Shown here piece after piece: positions 11,987-22,478 of a DNA stretch of 64,000 nt; position 1 is the stretch's first letter, and each line of letters begins with the position of its first letter. Both the position numbers and the translations under genes were made by a program. The notes under the pieces were generated by a model. That model was not told the DNA's origin and searched no databases. It worked only from the letters and a program-made list of their open reading frames with translations. The DNA lies in NCBI GenBank assembly GCA_033065855.1, contig JAVXUO010002585.1, forward strand, positions 94,482 to 158,481, in the 5' to 3' direction. The DNA is from Escallonia rubra (Eukaryota; Streptophyta; Magnoliopsida; Escalloniales; Escalloniaceae).

Positions 11987-13313
11987 TGGGAACGAGGTTC
12001 ATTCATTAAAAAAAAAGAAAAAAGAAATTGGGGACTGAGTTTCGAGCGAATCATGATGTGACACGTAAGAACGTGGTGATTGGGGAGAAAAGGTGGATGC
12101 CAGCTAATGAAAGACTCGGTTCCCAAGGGAGATGGGCAGTGATTGTACACATACATAGTTGGACACAGCTGGATCTCATTGGACCACTGTCATGTAAGCC
12201 CGGCCCCGATAGAAGAATAATGCAGATATATATATGTATATATGTAGGCGGGTCCCCTTATGAGCACCTTTCTTGATGGCCACGTCGGGTTGTGTTGCTG
12301 ACTTGGCTTCAGCTGCTTGGTTGTTTTGGCGGTACATAGAGGATCATTCTGTACATTTGAGAAAACTTTATTGTTGTAATTGAAGGTAAAAAAAATTTTA
12401 TTCATAAAAGGCACATATCAATTGAGAGTGTCGTTTAGCTTACTGATAGTTTAAGTTGATATATATATATATATATATGCTTTTTAAAAAATTGTGAGCG
12501 TCGCTAAAAAGTAGAACTCAAATAGTAAAATATATTTTTGGCAAGACAAGGAAAAAAAAACGTACAATGAGAGACCATATTGTAAAGAAGGAATATTTTG
12601 ACAAACCCCTCCAATGTCTTGTTTGGTTTTTAGTTTCTTCTTAGCAGACAGCTTTGCGCTCCATTGTACTTTTTTATTAATCCTTCCTGAATCTCAAGAT
12701 TTAAAGCATAATTTAATGAAATCGTTGGATTACTGTAATATGTTAAGGTTGGAAATGTAGGTCTGAGGAAATTAATAAAAATGGGTTCCGGTACTAGAAA
12801 AAAAAAGTTGGATGAAAGTGCAGATTGCGCCGTGGAATTGGTGGTTAACTGTGTTTAATGGTGGAGGAAGAAAAGTAAAATGGGCAGAAAAAGATGGTTG
12901 ACAGGGTCAAATGGCAGATGGTTGTGACAGCTGAGGCTTGTCAGAAGTCAGAACTTTTAATGCTGGATTTTAATGAAAAGAGACGGTGGTGGTTGTATTG
13001 ATTCAGCCTTCAGGGCTGAAGTGGTCACGGACTCTCAGCAAAAAACCAAAAAAAGTACTGGTATTATAACCATTGGAGAGGTTCCTTACCAATAAATTAA
13101 AGACTTGTAAGAATTATGCAATGCGGTTCAAACGTGATGGTTTGTCAAAATTCAGATCAGTTGTTACTCCGATTTCTCGATTTAATTAGGTGATTTTGTA
13201 ATTCCATTTGGGGTAAGTGATGATACACAAGGAAAAATAAATTGGTATGATCGATTATCCCTGTAATTTCAACTCTCAGTCAGTAATATTGATACACTCG
13301 AAATACTAATTGA
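11987..13313. other. 3' flank of the GT47 gene and intergenic DNA
   Basis: The first about 400 bp probably holds the 3' untranslated region. A T-rich to AATAAA-like stretch occurs near 12365-12410. An (AT)n run lies at 12461-12479. No other gene is seen. Confidence 0.4.
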
Positions 13314-13775
13314 CTTTAGTTACATCCTAGTTTTGCAAGATAAGGATAGAAAACAGCGATGGAGCTTATATTCAAGGAGTTCGTGATGTGTTCAAACTTT
13401 GAAGTGGAGTGTTATAAAATTAGGTTTATACCTCTACTCTCACATTATCCGCTTTTTCATCACATCAAGGAAAACATTCAAATATGTGGAGTGAGTTGAA
13501 GACCTAAGTTGACAATGTTAATTCTTTTTATTAGCGTTAAATTTATACTCGGTCAATACACTAACATGTTTGATTTAAGGCTGATATAATTTGTAGTTTT
13601 ACAATCCAAACATTTCTTGGTTTGCCCTACAGTTTTCAGCCTTCAACAAATTCTTCGTTTTTGGTTCCCAAAATTTTATGTTAAAACATGGTAGAGATTT
13701 TTTGTTGCTAAGAAAAAAGTCATTGACTTCTGAATTTGAAAATTTTCAACTCGATTGGTAGGCTTCTTGATATAG
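13314..13775 (+). repeat. Direct repeat copy 1 (pair with 14350-14830)
   Basis: About 460 bp shared in the same orientation with 14350-14830, at roughly 80-85% identity by eye. Shared blocks include GAAGTGGAGTGTTAT, CATCACATCAAGGAAAACAT and AACATGTTTGATTTAAGGCT. The spacing and order suggest an LTR-like or tandemly duplicated repeat. Neither copy contains coding sequence. Confidence 0.7.
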
Positions 13776-14349
13776 CTAAAAGTATACCCCTAATTAGCGT
13801 ATGGCACGTGTCAGTTATGACTCGCGGTCAAACCTGAGCAACTATAAATTTGATGGCGACCTTATTGGGGGAATTAAGGTTTTGAAAGAATCCTAACGTT
13901 ATCCTGAAGGATCTTGCTCAATGCCCAGCCGCGAGGCTCCTAATTCTACTAGGACTCTCATACCTACAACTATATAAATGAGACTCCCACATGTACGCAA
14001 AGAATTCCACACACGGACACGCCATCTTTTTTTGCAGGTCAACGTTCCAAGTCGTGGTTCCGATCAACTTGTCAGCAGCAATAGATTGGCGCCATCCGCG
14101 AGACCACGACAAGGAACATGACCAATCATTAATTCTTCTTTCAGCGACTCTCCAGTCACCTGGACTAACTATGATCAGCATGCATGATCAAACAGTGCTT
14201 GTGGACCCGACCGCTTTCACGATCGATGCTCGACACCCTCACATCACCATGTCGACTCAGCCGATGATGTTCACGTCAACATAACCTCTGCTAGACCCGA
14301 GTCAAAGTTGGATCTTGCATAAATCATTGGCCGACGATCAGTGATTGAT
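13776..14349 (+). mobile_element. Ty3/gypsy LTR and leader remnant
   Basis: This stretch reads like the end of a gypsy LTR. It has a TATA-like CTATATAAATGAGACTCCC near 13970-13988, then about 100 bp, then ATTGGCGCCATCCGCGAGA at about 14085. The last motif resembles the TTGGCGCC(G/A)TC sequence found just downstream of the LTR in many plant gypsy elements. No gag or pol follows. It lies between the two direct repeats, so it is either the body of a small LTR element or an insertion into a duplicated repeat. Confidence 0.45.
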
Positions 14350-14419
14350 ACACGTGAAATAATAGTTGGCTTTAGTTGAGTCATGTTGCAAGATAAGAAT
14401 AGAGAACAGTAATGGAGCC

Positions 14420-14460
<41 letters not shown>

Positions 14461-14830
14461 AACGAGCTTGTGATAAGTTCGAAGTGGAGTGTTATTAGGA
14501 TTAGACCTCTACTCTCACATTACCCGCTTTTCCATCACATCAAGGAAAACATTCAAATATGTGGAGAGAGTAGAGGACCTAAGTAGACAATGTTAATGCT
14601 TTTAATTCGCATTAAATTTATACTCACTCGATATGCTAACATGTTTGATTTAAGGCTAATATAATTTTTAGTTATATAATCCTAACGTTTCTCGATTTTC
14701 CCTATAGCTTTTAGCCTTTGGCAAGTTCTTTGTTTTGGTTCCCAAAGTTTGGTAAAGATTTTTTGTTGTAAAGATGAAGTCCTCAACTTTTGAATCTGAA
14801 ATTTTTGAACTTGATTGGCAGGCTCTTTGG
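14350..14830 (+). repeat. Direct repeat copy 2, with an internal (AT)n(GT)n run
   Basis: Diverged copy of 13314-13775. It carries an (AT)n(GT)n microsatellite at 14422-14460 that copy 1 lacks. Confidence 0.7.
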
Positions 14831-15039
14831 TACTGCGGCCATGTCTAGTGTTTTTTATTTTCGAAAAAATCATATTCTTCTTAAAGATACAATCGGAATA
14901 CCAGCATGATATGTTGAAAGATACCTAATCTAAACCCTAATCTGGCGCCTCGTCCCTTTTACTAGTGACGGTTTCTATCGGTGGGTTTGTCTAGCACCTT
15001 TAGTGGTTCCACAAATTTTTTGATGTCGTCATGTTATCC

Positions 15040-15051
15040 TGTGAGTCCTTT
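15040..15051. repeat. Target-site duplication of the LINE, left copy
   Basis: TGTGAGTCCTTT at the left border is repeated exactly at 22467-22478 at the right border. On this side it merges with the T run that is the complement of the LINE oligo-A tail. Confidence 0.85.
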
Positions 15052-15248
15052 TTTTTTTTTTTGATCGAAAATAGAACTGCATTTCAAAAGGTTAGTACAA
15101 GGTTCCATATTTACAGCTGAGAAACAAGGAGAAAAGTAAGGATCTCAGAAACAGAGATATAGACCCCATCCGTCTAATCTACTGTAGCACAGGATTATTT
15201 CTATAAGCTGCAGATACAAAGGACTAGAGCTACAAAAAATCTAACAGA

Positions 15249-18200
15249 TCAGCCTCCATCTGTACATGCATCCTGAGTGATCAAAAGATGTCGTCCTGCC
15301 ACCTGTGCAAGAAGAGGAATGATCCGTGAGATGATAGTAGTCCTGGGAGAGCTGCAGCAACTGTGAAACAGACTGAGAGTCTGATTGATATCAAAATAGA
15401 TGGGTTGTAGTCGGATGGATTGCGCCTCATTCCCTTTGATCTGAGATTCAAAAGTTTCAGAGTTAGAATGCAATGTTACATATAAAAAATCTTTCTGTAA
15501 GGCCCATTGGCAAGTATATAACAAAGAGAGCATGTCTGCTTCCTGTTTGGAAGTAGAAAGGAAAGAACGAAGGTGCCAATCAATAATGAGATCATTATTT
15601 GTGGTAGCTAGAATGATCAGGCACGCTGATCTAGTAGATCCCAAGAATGTTGACTGAAAATGAACGTTAATGTTGGCAGGGAGGATAGGTATTTGTTCAG
15701 GTGGGATTGTGTGCATACGGGGGGGCCCCAAAGAGGAGATGCGCCTTGTATGTGGATAGTGAATACTGGTTGGATGCGTTCTTGAGTAGCCTGATGCCTG
15801 TAGCATATTGATACAGTCTTTTGTGAGCGTGGAAGCTTGGGAGATGATCTGGAGGGGTCCTTTATTGTTGGTGCGAAATACCACCTCATTACGGTATAAC
15901 CAAATATACCATAGGATACTGAAAAAAAGAATTTGGGGATAGCGGTGATGGCCTTTTGTATGGGGGTTGGGAGTGATCCAAGCTATCAGCCACTCCTTGA
16001 AGGAGGGTATAGGTATGGTTGTTAAAATACCCAAAGTACTTCCGAACCAAATATTACGTAAATGCGGACATGAATAAAATAAGTGCTCAGAAGTTTCGAT
16101 GTCTTGATGGCAAAGCTGACAAGACGTATCCAACAGTATTCCTTTGCGGCTTAGAGAGCTTAGAAGAGGGAGGCGATCCCAGAGAAGTTGCCATAGAAAG
16201 TAGAGTAGTTTAGGAGGGACTTGGAGCGCCCACAAGTTCTTCCACAGTGTCGAAGAGTCACTGGGGATGGAAATGTCCAAGTGCTTGTGGGCATATTGTA
16301 GATTGTAGGCAGAGCTAACAGAGAAAATTCCCGTAGGATTCGCTGTCCAGATCACTTTATCAGGACATCCTCCTTGTGAGACGAAAATGTCCAAGATGTG
16401 TTCTGTAACGTGGTCAGGAAAAATGTTGCGAAGGAGGGATTCATTCCATGTACCATTCTTTATGTAGTTTGCAACGAGTTCATCTGAAGACTGGGTAACT
16501 TGGAACTGTTGTAGATAAAGAGGATCCATGGAAGGTAACCACCGATCTTTCCATATACGGATTTGTTTGCCATCCCCAAAACGCCATTGCAGGCCTGGTA
16601 AGAGAATATCCCGACCCTTTAAGATTCCCTTCCACCCCCAGGAAGCTCGAGAAGTAGCTTGAATTGATAGGAAGGGCACTTTCTTGCAGTATTTGTTTAG
16701 AAAGAACGAAGATAAGGGGCCAGATGGTTCGTTGAGGATACGCCAGCTGAGTTTAGCAAGTAAAGCTGAATTGAATAGAGTGGAGCAACGGAAACTAAGG
16801 CCACCAAGGTCGGTAGGAGCACAAAGAGTTTGCCATTTGATCCAATGTATACCTCTATGGTTGGGGTCCCCCGACCACCAGAATCGACTGAAAATGGAGT
16901 CAATTTGCTTACAAATATACATGGGAAAGAGGAAAGTTTGCATATGGTAGGTTAGGAGAGAGGATAGGACTGATTTGATAAGAGTTGCGCGACCGGCCTT
17001 ATTGAGAAGAAGGCTCTTCCAGCCCGCACAGCGGAGCTGGATCCGTTCAAGTAAATGGTGAAAGAAAGAAGTCCGATGTGTAACTATATCTAAAGAGGTT
17101 CCAAGATATTCACCCATGACAGTTTCGATGGGAATTCCTAATGTAGAAGAGAAGAATTTTGCTAATATGGGTGTAGTGTTAGGACTGAGGAATAAGGTTG
17201 ATTTTTGGAGATTTAATTGTTGACCAGAATCAGAGGAGTATGAGGTCAGGAGTAACTTAAGGAGTTCACAGCAGAGCGGTGTAACATGGAAGAAAATGAT
17301 GGAGTCATCCGCAAAGAGGAGATGATTAATGGGAATAGAATTTGGAGAAACGCGGAGGCCAAGAATACCATCGTAATGTTGGGCTCGGAGAAGGAGTTGA
17401 GAAAGAACCTCTGAGCAGAGAATAAACAGAAAGGGGGATAGGGGATCTCCCTGACGTACTCCACATCTAGGAGTGAAAAATTCAGTTGGAGTACCGTCAA
17501 TGAGTATGGAATAGGAGACCGTTGTGATACACTGCATGAGTAGTCTTATCCATTTGGAGGAAAACCCATATTGTTGTAAAACTGCAGCAATGAAATCCCA
17601 ACGGAGGCGATCAAACGCTTTACTCATGTCCATTTTGAGGGAACCAAAGGCCCTTGCACCCTGTTTTTTGAGACGAATCTGATTAGATAGTTCCTGGGCT
17701 ATCAAGATACTATCTGAGATGTGACCGCCCTTTGTGAAAGCATGCTGATACGGTGACAACAAGGAAGGAATATGGTTTTTGAGTCGGTTGCAGAGGACTT
17801 TAGCAATGATCTTATACAAAGTGTTGCAGAGGCTGATGGGCCGAAACTCCCCGGGATGAGTAGGGCTGTCAGTTTTGGGAATGAGAGTTAAGTAAGTACG
17901 GTTGACTTCTTTCAACATATAGCCGGAATGTAAAAAGGATAGCACTGCTGTGGTGAGAGATTGCCCCATGAAACTCCAGCATTTCTGATACACTATCGGT
18001 GGGAAGCCATCCGGGCCCGGAGATTTGAGGGGTTTCAACTGGAAGACTGCTTTTTTTATTTCTTCAGCATTGAAGGGTAATTCCAGTTCCTCTTGTTGTT
18101 GTGAGGTTAATCGGGAAGATATGAGACCTACTGTGTGTAGTTCCCAGTTTTCTTGTGAAGTATATGTAGGAGCTAGAATAGAGGTAAAATGTTGAGTGAA

Positions 18201-19379
18201 ACAGTCTTGAAGTTCTTTGAGTGAGGAGCAGGGAAGACCAGAGTAGTGGAGAATGCCCGAAAAATTTCGTTTTGAGAGACTTAGTCGAGCCGAGGCATGA
18301 AAGAATTTTGTGTTGCGATCACCCAGAGCGAGCCAGTTATCCTTCGATCGTTGTTTCCAATAAATTTCCTCACAATCGAGCAGCCAGTTAAGTTGATCAT
18401 GTAATTGATTTGTCTGAAAGATGGCCGATTCAGCTGGCAAAAGAGCTTGGATACACGGTAATAGAGTTCGGATTTGTTGAATACGTAAAGCGATATTGCG
18501 GGAATGTGGGGTATTCCATGAAGAGAGAGCGCGAAGAACCAATTTATGGAGTTGTACCATGCGGTACAGAGGGGAGCCAGAGATAGAAGTATTCCACGTA
18601 GTTCGAAGAATGTCAAGACCGTCGGTGTGTTGTAGCCAAATGGCTTCAAAACGTCGAGGGCGGGGAGAGGAGATAATGAGAGGTTGGGAATTGAGAATAA
18701 TGGGAGCGTGGTCAGATCCCTGGATGCCCAGATTGAGAGTAAGAGCCCTTGGATGAGAGATAAGCCAGTCCATATTTGAGAGACATCGATCAAGTTTTGC
18801 AAAAGTGCAATCAAAGCAGTTGCGACCATTAGTCCAGGTGAAAGTGGGGCCCGAAGAGGGCACTTCTACTAGCCCGTGATTCTGGATAAAGAAACTAAAA
18901 TGTGAATGACCTGGAAAGTGAGAATGATGACGTCCCATTTTTTCGGTGGCAGATAGGACTTGATTAAAGTCGCCTATCAAGACTAACGGTCCCGAAGTTG
19001 TCGTAAGAAAGTGGCTGATGAAGTTCCACGTTGCTAGTCTCTTTTCAACCACGGGATGTCCATACACAAAACCCGATGTCCAGAGTAAGGTGTTATTTAG
19101 AGAGAGGGTAAGGAGGATCAGATGTTTGGAGAGGGCCAGAGGAGTTCCTTCTAAAGGGGGTTTCCAACCCACCCAAAGTCCGCCTTTGGAACCTTTAGGA
19201 TTGAAGCCGGAGAATCGGATGAAACCTTCTTTACAGAAAATCCGAGAGACAGTTTCAATAGAAGATTTGGTTTCTTGGAGGAATAGAATATCAGGTTGGT
19301 GATGCTGGATCAGCTGTTTGGCTGTACGAACTGTCCGAGGTTGACCCAAACCACGGCAGTTCCAGCTAAGGATTTTCAT
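15249..19379 (-). CDS. LINE ORF2: endonuclease, reverse transcriptase, zf-RVT, RNase H-like tail
   Basis: The frame is 1376 codons from ATG to TGA, without interruption. An APE-type endonuclease fills about residues 1-230: it starts MKILSWNCRGLGQ, has LQETK and GDFNQ, and ends near residue 221 with GSDHAPI. Reverse transcriptase motifs are FRPISLCNTLYKIIAK, KMDMSKAFDRLRWDF, GVRQGDPLSPFLF and the catalytic FADD near residue 689 (the usual Y or F-A-D-D box). A zf-RVT finger follows near residue 1085 (CQLCH...HLFYSC). The last about 120 residues align in layout with the RNase H found in plant L1 ORF2 proteins, but only the glutamate of KQEADML (about 1279) is evident. The protein would nick target DNA and copy the element RNA. 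ORF1 lies 255 bp upstream in the same direction. Confidence 0.95.
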   Translation of the reverse strand: MKILSWNCRGLGQPRTVRTAKQLIQHHQPDILFLQETKSSIETVSRIFCKEGFIRFSGFNPKGSKGGLWVGWKPPLEGTPLALSKHLILLTLSLNNTLLWTSGFVYGHPVVEKRLATWNFISHFLTTTSGPLVLIGDFNQVLSATEKMGRHHSHFPGHSHFSFFIQNHGLVEVPSSGPTFTWTNGRNCFDCTFAKLDRCLSNMDWLISHPRALTLNLGIQGSDHAPIILNSQPLIISSPRPRRFEAIWLQHTDGLDILRTTWNTSISGSPLYRMVQLHKLVLRALSSWNTPHSRNIALRIQQIRTLLPCIQALLPAESAIFQTNQLHDQLNWLLDCEEIYWKQRSKDNWLALGDRNTKFFHASARLSLSKRNFSGILHYSGLPCSSLKELQDCFTQHFTSILAPTYTSQENWELHTVGLISSRLTSQQQEELELPFNAEEIKKAVFQLKPLKSPGPDGFPPIVYQKCWSFMGQSLTTAVLSFLHSGYMLKEVNRTYLTLIPKTDSPTHPGEFRPISLCNTLYKIIAKVLCNRLKNHIPSLLSPYQHAFTKGGHISDSILIAQELSNQIRLKKQGARAFGSLKMDMSKAFDRLRWDFIAAVLQQYGFSSKWIRLLMQCITTVSYSILIDGTPTEFFTPRCGVRQGDPLSPFLFILCSEVLSQLLLRAQHYDGILGLRVSPNSIPINHLLFADDSIIFFHVTPLCCELLKLLLTSYSSDSGQQLNLQKSTLFLSPNTTPILAKFFSSTLGIPIETVMGEYLGTSLDIVTHRTSFFHHLLERIQLRCAGWKSLLLNKAGRATLIKSVLSSLLTYHMQTFLFPMYICKQIDSIFSRFWWSGDPNHRGIHWIKWQTLCAPTDLGGLSFRCSTLFNSALLAKLSWRILNEPSGPLSSFFLNKYCKKVPFLSIQATSRASWGWKGILKGRDILLPGLQWRFGDGKQIRIWKDRWLPSMDPLYLQQFQVTQSSDELVANYIKNGTWNESLLRNIFPDHVTEHILDIFVSQGGCPDKVIWTANPTGIFSVSSAYNLQYAHKHLDISIPSDSSTLWKNLWALQVPPKLLYFLWQLLWDRLPLLSSLSRKGILLDTSCQLCHQDIETSEHLFYSCPHLRNIWFGSTLGILTTIPIPSFKEWLIAWITPNPHTKGHHRYPQILFFSILWYIWLYRNEVVFRTNNKGPLQIISQASTLTKDCINMLQASGYSRTHPTSIHYPHTRRISSLGPPRMHTIPPEQIPILPANINVHFQSTFLGSTRSACLIILATTNNDLIIDWHLRSFLSTSKQEADMLSLLYTCQWALQKDFLYVTLHSNSETFESQIKGNEAQSIRLQPIYFDINQTLSLFHSCCSSPRTTIISRIIPLLAQVAGRHLLITQDACTDGG

Positions 19380-19634
19380 TGAGTCCAGAGGGGTTGTTCT
19401 AGGACAAACCCCGATGCCTGTGTAGAGAAGGAGAGTTCATGGAGAGACCCTGCTTTTTGGAGACCCGAAGGTAAGAAAGTGAGGACTTTCTTTTTTTGTT
19501 TCGTATGAGGAGGACAAGCCCACTGTAAGTTGAAATACATGAGCAAGGTTTATGGCGGCAAAGTCTTTTCCGGGAAGAGACAACAGAAGTTCCAGCTTCT
19601 AGAGGAGACAGGTAATTCTCACCTTGGAGTATTT

Positions 19635-22223
19635 CTACATATGGTCTTTTGTTGTTTTTTTTTTGTTATTGGAGAGAGCATAGAAGGGACGAGGTAAAAA
19701 CAGCCTAATAGTAAACGGAAATTCTGGTTCCGAAGCCATAGATATGAGAAAAACCTCAATTAAACTACTCAAAGTCTCAGTTGCTTGTTCGAAAGTAATA
19801 GGATTATGCTGTGGGAAATTTTCGGTAAAGGCCCGAAAATAGAGCTTCTGAGGAGGGAAAAATCTAAACCCAGAAGATGTGGTGTACCACATATGGTGAA
19901 AAGATGAGAAAATCTCAAATGGCCAGGGTAGACGAGCTTGATTCCCTTGTTGATATTCAATCCAGTGATTAAGGAATAATAAACGTAAAGGCACAAAGAA
20001 GTCTTTCTGAAGATAAACTACTTTTTTATGCAGCCATATGTGATAAAGAGCAAAGATGCGGTATTCGAGAGGGAGGCGAAAGGAAGAAAAACCTGGCAGA
20101 GGCGCCGGACCAATAATACGAAGTCTTTTTGCCTTGGATTGAGTAGATGATGGTTCCAAATCTGAAGTGTCCCTCGTTCTTTTAGATGAGGTTGAAGAGG
20201 TCGAATCTGAATATGAGCCAGAACTTGGATCCGAGAATGCTGTCTTGGTGCCAGAAACCTTCATGTCAAGTGGTATGAGAGCATTGTTGTCATCAGTGAA
20301 ATCTTTCGGGAAGGCCTCTGCATAGGTAGGTGCATAGTAGCGAGAGCCCATATGTTTTATGTCGAGATTGGATTGCGAACTATGATCCTGTGGATTGGAA
20401 TTAATCTGCAGGTGGCGAGTCTCCATGTTGCAGTCCAAGATGAGATTTGAAACAAGCTGAATCATCGCAGGGTCCTTAGGAGACGATGGGTCTTCGTAAC
20501 TGACATACGGGTCCAAGAGACGCCATAGAGAAGTTCCCCGATCTGGAGCAGAGGAAGGTTGTTTCCCATTGCTCTGGGTCAATCTGTCGTGCGTCCTCTG
20601 TGCTTGGATGGCATCGGCCATGAACTTTGGGTTTGGGGAATCCGAGGTAGGAGGCATTAGAGTATTATGGTCCATAGGTTCTTTGCCAGGACGATGGAGA
20701 GGAGGAGAAGAGGGACCCGTAGGTGGTAAAGGTTGAAAAAGTAAATGAGTGGTTTGGGGGTTAGGTTGTTGGTGGGATTGACGAGAGGATGACGGATCTT
20801 GGACTGGATGGAGTGAGGAGGAGTGGTGTAGGACAGAAGAAGAGTTGGGATAAGAAGTTGGTAAACCTACTGCTAGAAGCAGTTTTTGGAAAAGGGTTTG
20901 GTGGTGTGAGGCCCACTCGTGACCAAACGTGGATAGCAAGTGGAAGAATCCTGGTTCCAAAGGAGTGACTTGGGCAGGTGGATGTGTTACAGTATTGAGT
21001 GGAGACCAAGGAATGTGAGGGGAGTGGGGAACCACTTGGTCTAAGTCGGCAATATTCCAAGGCTGAGAAGTGGCCAGAGGTTCTGTGATGTCATTAGGCA
21101 AGCTTGTACTGGAAGTTTCAGAATTTGGAGTCGGTGCATCCATGAGAGTAACCGTTGTTACGAGGCTAGGATCCTCTGCTAGGTCCTCCGTAAGATCATC
21201 TTCATCTAGTGCACCTTCAGAAGCTGTGTGAAAACTATCATTTGGAGAGGAAGGTGGCGAAACTGGAGGAGAAAAAGAGGAGTAAACATAGTGCAACTCA
21301 GGTCCAAAGGGAGTTTCTATGGATTCCAGTTGAGAAGTCCTGTTGAAATCAGTATTTGGAAGAATACGTAACATGTCACCGTATTGCGGTTGGTTGATTT
21401 CATACATTGTCGGGTATGGAAAGACTTGGTTTAGGCGTTGACGAAGCAGTTCAAAGTCTCGGCTGATAACAAAATCACCTTTGGGACAGTAATGAAGGGT
21501 ATGTCCAATACATCCACACTTGTAGCAAATTCTGAAAATCTTCTCATATGCACAGGTAAGCCATATACTGTTATGGTCAAGGAGATGGAGAAAAACTCCA
21601 GCCATAAGAGGTTTGTTCACTTCAATCCTGATCTGGATTTTGAAATAGTCACGAAACTTCTGTCGTAGGGGAGACCAATCTATGCGAATGACTTCACCCA
21701 AAAGATTGCCAACTGTTTGTGCTAGGGGGAGATAGTAGCAGTCACTTGGTATATTAGAAATTCGAACCCATATGTCAGCTGTGGGAAAGGTGATGGAGGC
21801 ATAGACGAGGTGCGGCACCCATGGGCGGAGTAATAAGAGTGTTCCTTGGATGCTCCACGGACCATTGGAGTATACCAGATGAGCTTCATACGCAAAGTCA
21901 AAATGGAAGAGAAAGATTTTGGGAAGTTTTTCGACTCGAACTCGTCCAAAGAGATGCCAGTTGATGTTGAGGATTTGTTGCATCTGAATCTCACTAAAAG
22001 TTTTGGTATCACAAATGAATCCTATAAGAATTCGAGAGGTGACGCGGCGTTCTTGCATGATTATATCTTCGTCGACTTGAACTAGAGGACCATTTCGAGT
22101 TGGTATACCATGGGGAAGGTTAGGAGGTTGGAGAGGTTCAAGGTTTGGATTAGGTTCAGGCGGTGGATTAAGGTGATGAGGGGAAGGTCCAGAAGAGGCA
22201 GAGTGTTGGGAAGAAGAGCTCAT
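19635..22223 (-). CDS. LINE ORF1: DUF4283/zinc-knuckle RNA-binding protein
   Basis: The frame is 862 codons from ATG to TAG, without interruption. The N-terminal third is a DUF4283-type nucleic-acid-binding domain (RILIGFICDTKTFSEIQ, GPWSIQGTLLLLRPW, IWVRISNIP). A CCHC knuckle with C-x2-C-x4-H-x4-C spacing follows (CYKCGCIGHTLHYC, about residue 236). The middle is long, Pro/Ser/Thr-rich and probably disordered. The last about 150 residues are aromatic-rich and look folded (LYHIWLHKKVVYLQKDFF, PWPFEIFSSFHHMWY). ORF1 proteins coat the element RNA and help form the retrotransposition particle. I do not recognise the C-terminal segment as a named domain. Confidence 0.93.
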   Translation of the reverse strand: MSSSSQHSASSGPSPHHLNPPPEPNPNLEPLQPPNLPHGIPTRNGPLVQVDEDIIMQERRVTSRILIGFICDTKTFSEIQMQQILNINWHLFGRVRVEKLPKIFLFHFDFAYEAHLVYSNGPWSIQGTLLLLRPWVPHLVYASITFPTADIWVRISNIPSDCYYLPLAQTVGNLLGEVIRIDWSPLRQKFRDYFKIQIRIEVNKPLMAGVFLHLLDHNSIWLTCAYEKIFRICYKCGCIGHTLHYCPKGDFVISRDFELLRQRLNQVFPYPTMYEINQPQYGDMLRILPNTDFNRTSQLESIETPFGPELHYVYSSFSPPVSPPSSPNDSFHTASEGALDEDDLTEDLAEDPSLVTTVTLMDAPTPNSETSSTSLPNDITEPLATSQPWNIADLDQVVPHSPHIPWSPLNTVTHPPAQVTPLEPGFFHLLSTFGHEWASHHQTLFQKLLLAVGLPTSYPNSSSVLHHSSSLHPVQDPSSSRQSHQQPNPQTTHLLFQPLPPTGPSSPPLHRPGKEPMDHNTLMPPTSDSPNPKFMADAIQAQRTHDRLTQSNGKQPSSAPDRGTSLWRLLDPYVSYEDPSSPKDPAMIQLVSNLILDCNMETRHLQINSNPQDHSSQSNLDIKHMGSRYYAPTYAEAFPKDFTDDNNALIPLDMKVSGTKTAFSDPSSGSYSDSTSSTSSKRTRDTSDLEPSSTQSKAKRLRIIGPAPLPGFSSFRLPLEYRIFALYHIWLHKKVVYLQKDFFVPLRLLFLNHWIEYQQGNQARLPWPFEIFSSFHHMWYTTSSGFRFFPPQKLYFRAFTENFPQHNPITFEQATETLSSLIEVFLISMASEPEFPFTIRLFLPRPFYALSNNKKKTTKDHM

Positions 22224-22466
22224 ATTGATCGCAAAAAAACTGAAGAGATAGAAGAGCTGGAGTTAATACTGAGACCAACTCACTTGTCTTTATGAAAGAA
22301 GCATTAAAGGCCGCCGTTTATGTCAGAATGTTGGAGGAAAATGTCAAGATTTGGCAGGGAGATAGGTCAAGGGAGCAAGGAAGAATCTGAATGTAGACAA
22401 AAAGGGAAGTGTTGGAAAAAGAGAGAGAGAGAAAAGGGTCAGACGAACCATGAATGCCAATTTGTT

Positions 22467-22478
22467 TGTGAGTCCTTT
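22467..22478. repeat. Target-site duplication of the LINE, right copy
   Basis: TGTGAGTCCTTT, identical to 15040-15051. Confidence 0.85.

Larger units (their letters stand above)
15052..22466 (-). mobile_element. Full-length plant L1 LINE, both ORFs open
   Basis: The element is about 7.4 kb on the minus strand. Its 3' end is an oligo-A tail (T run at about 15050-15061 on the plus strand), followed inward by a 187-bp 3' untranslated region. ORF2 is 15249-19379, ORF1 is 19635-22223, and the 5' leader is about 22224-22466. It is bordered by a perfect 12-bp duplication (15040-15051 and 22467-22478), the product of target-primed reverse transcription. Because neither ORF has a stop and the duplication is exact, the insertion looks young and possibly capable of movement. 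Confidence 0.9.
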
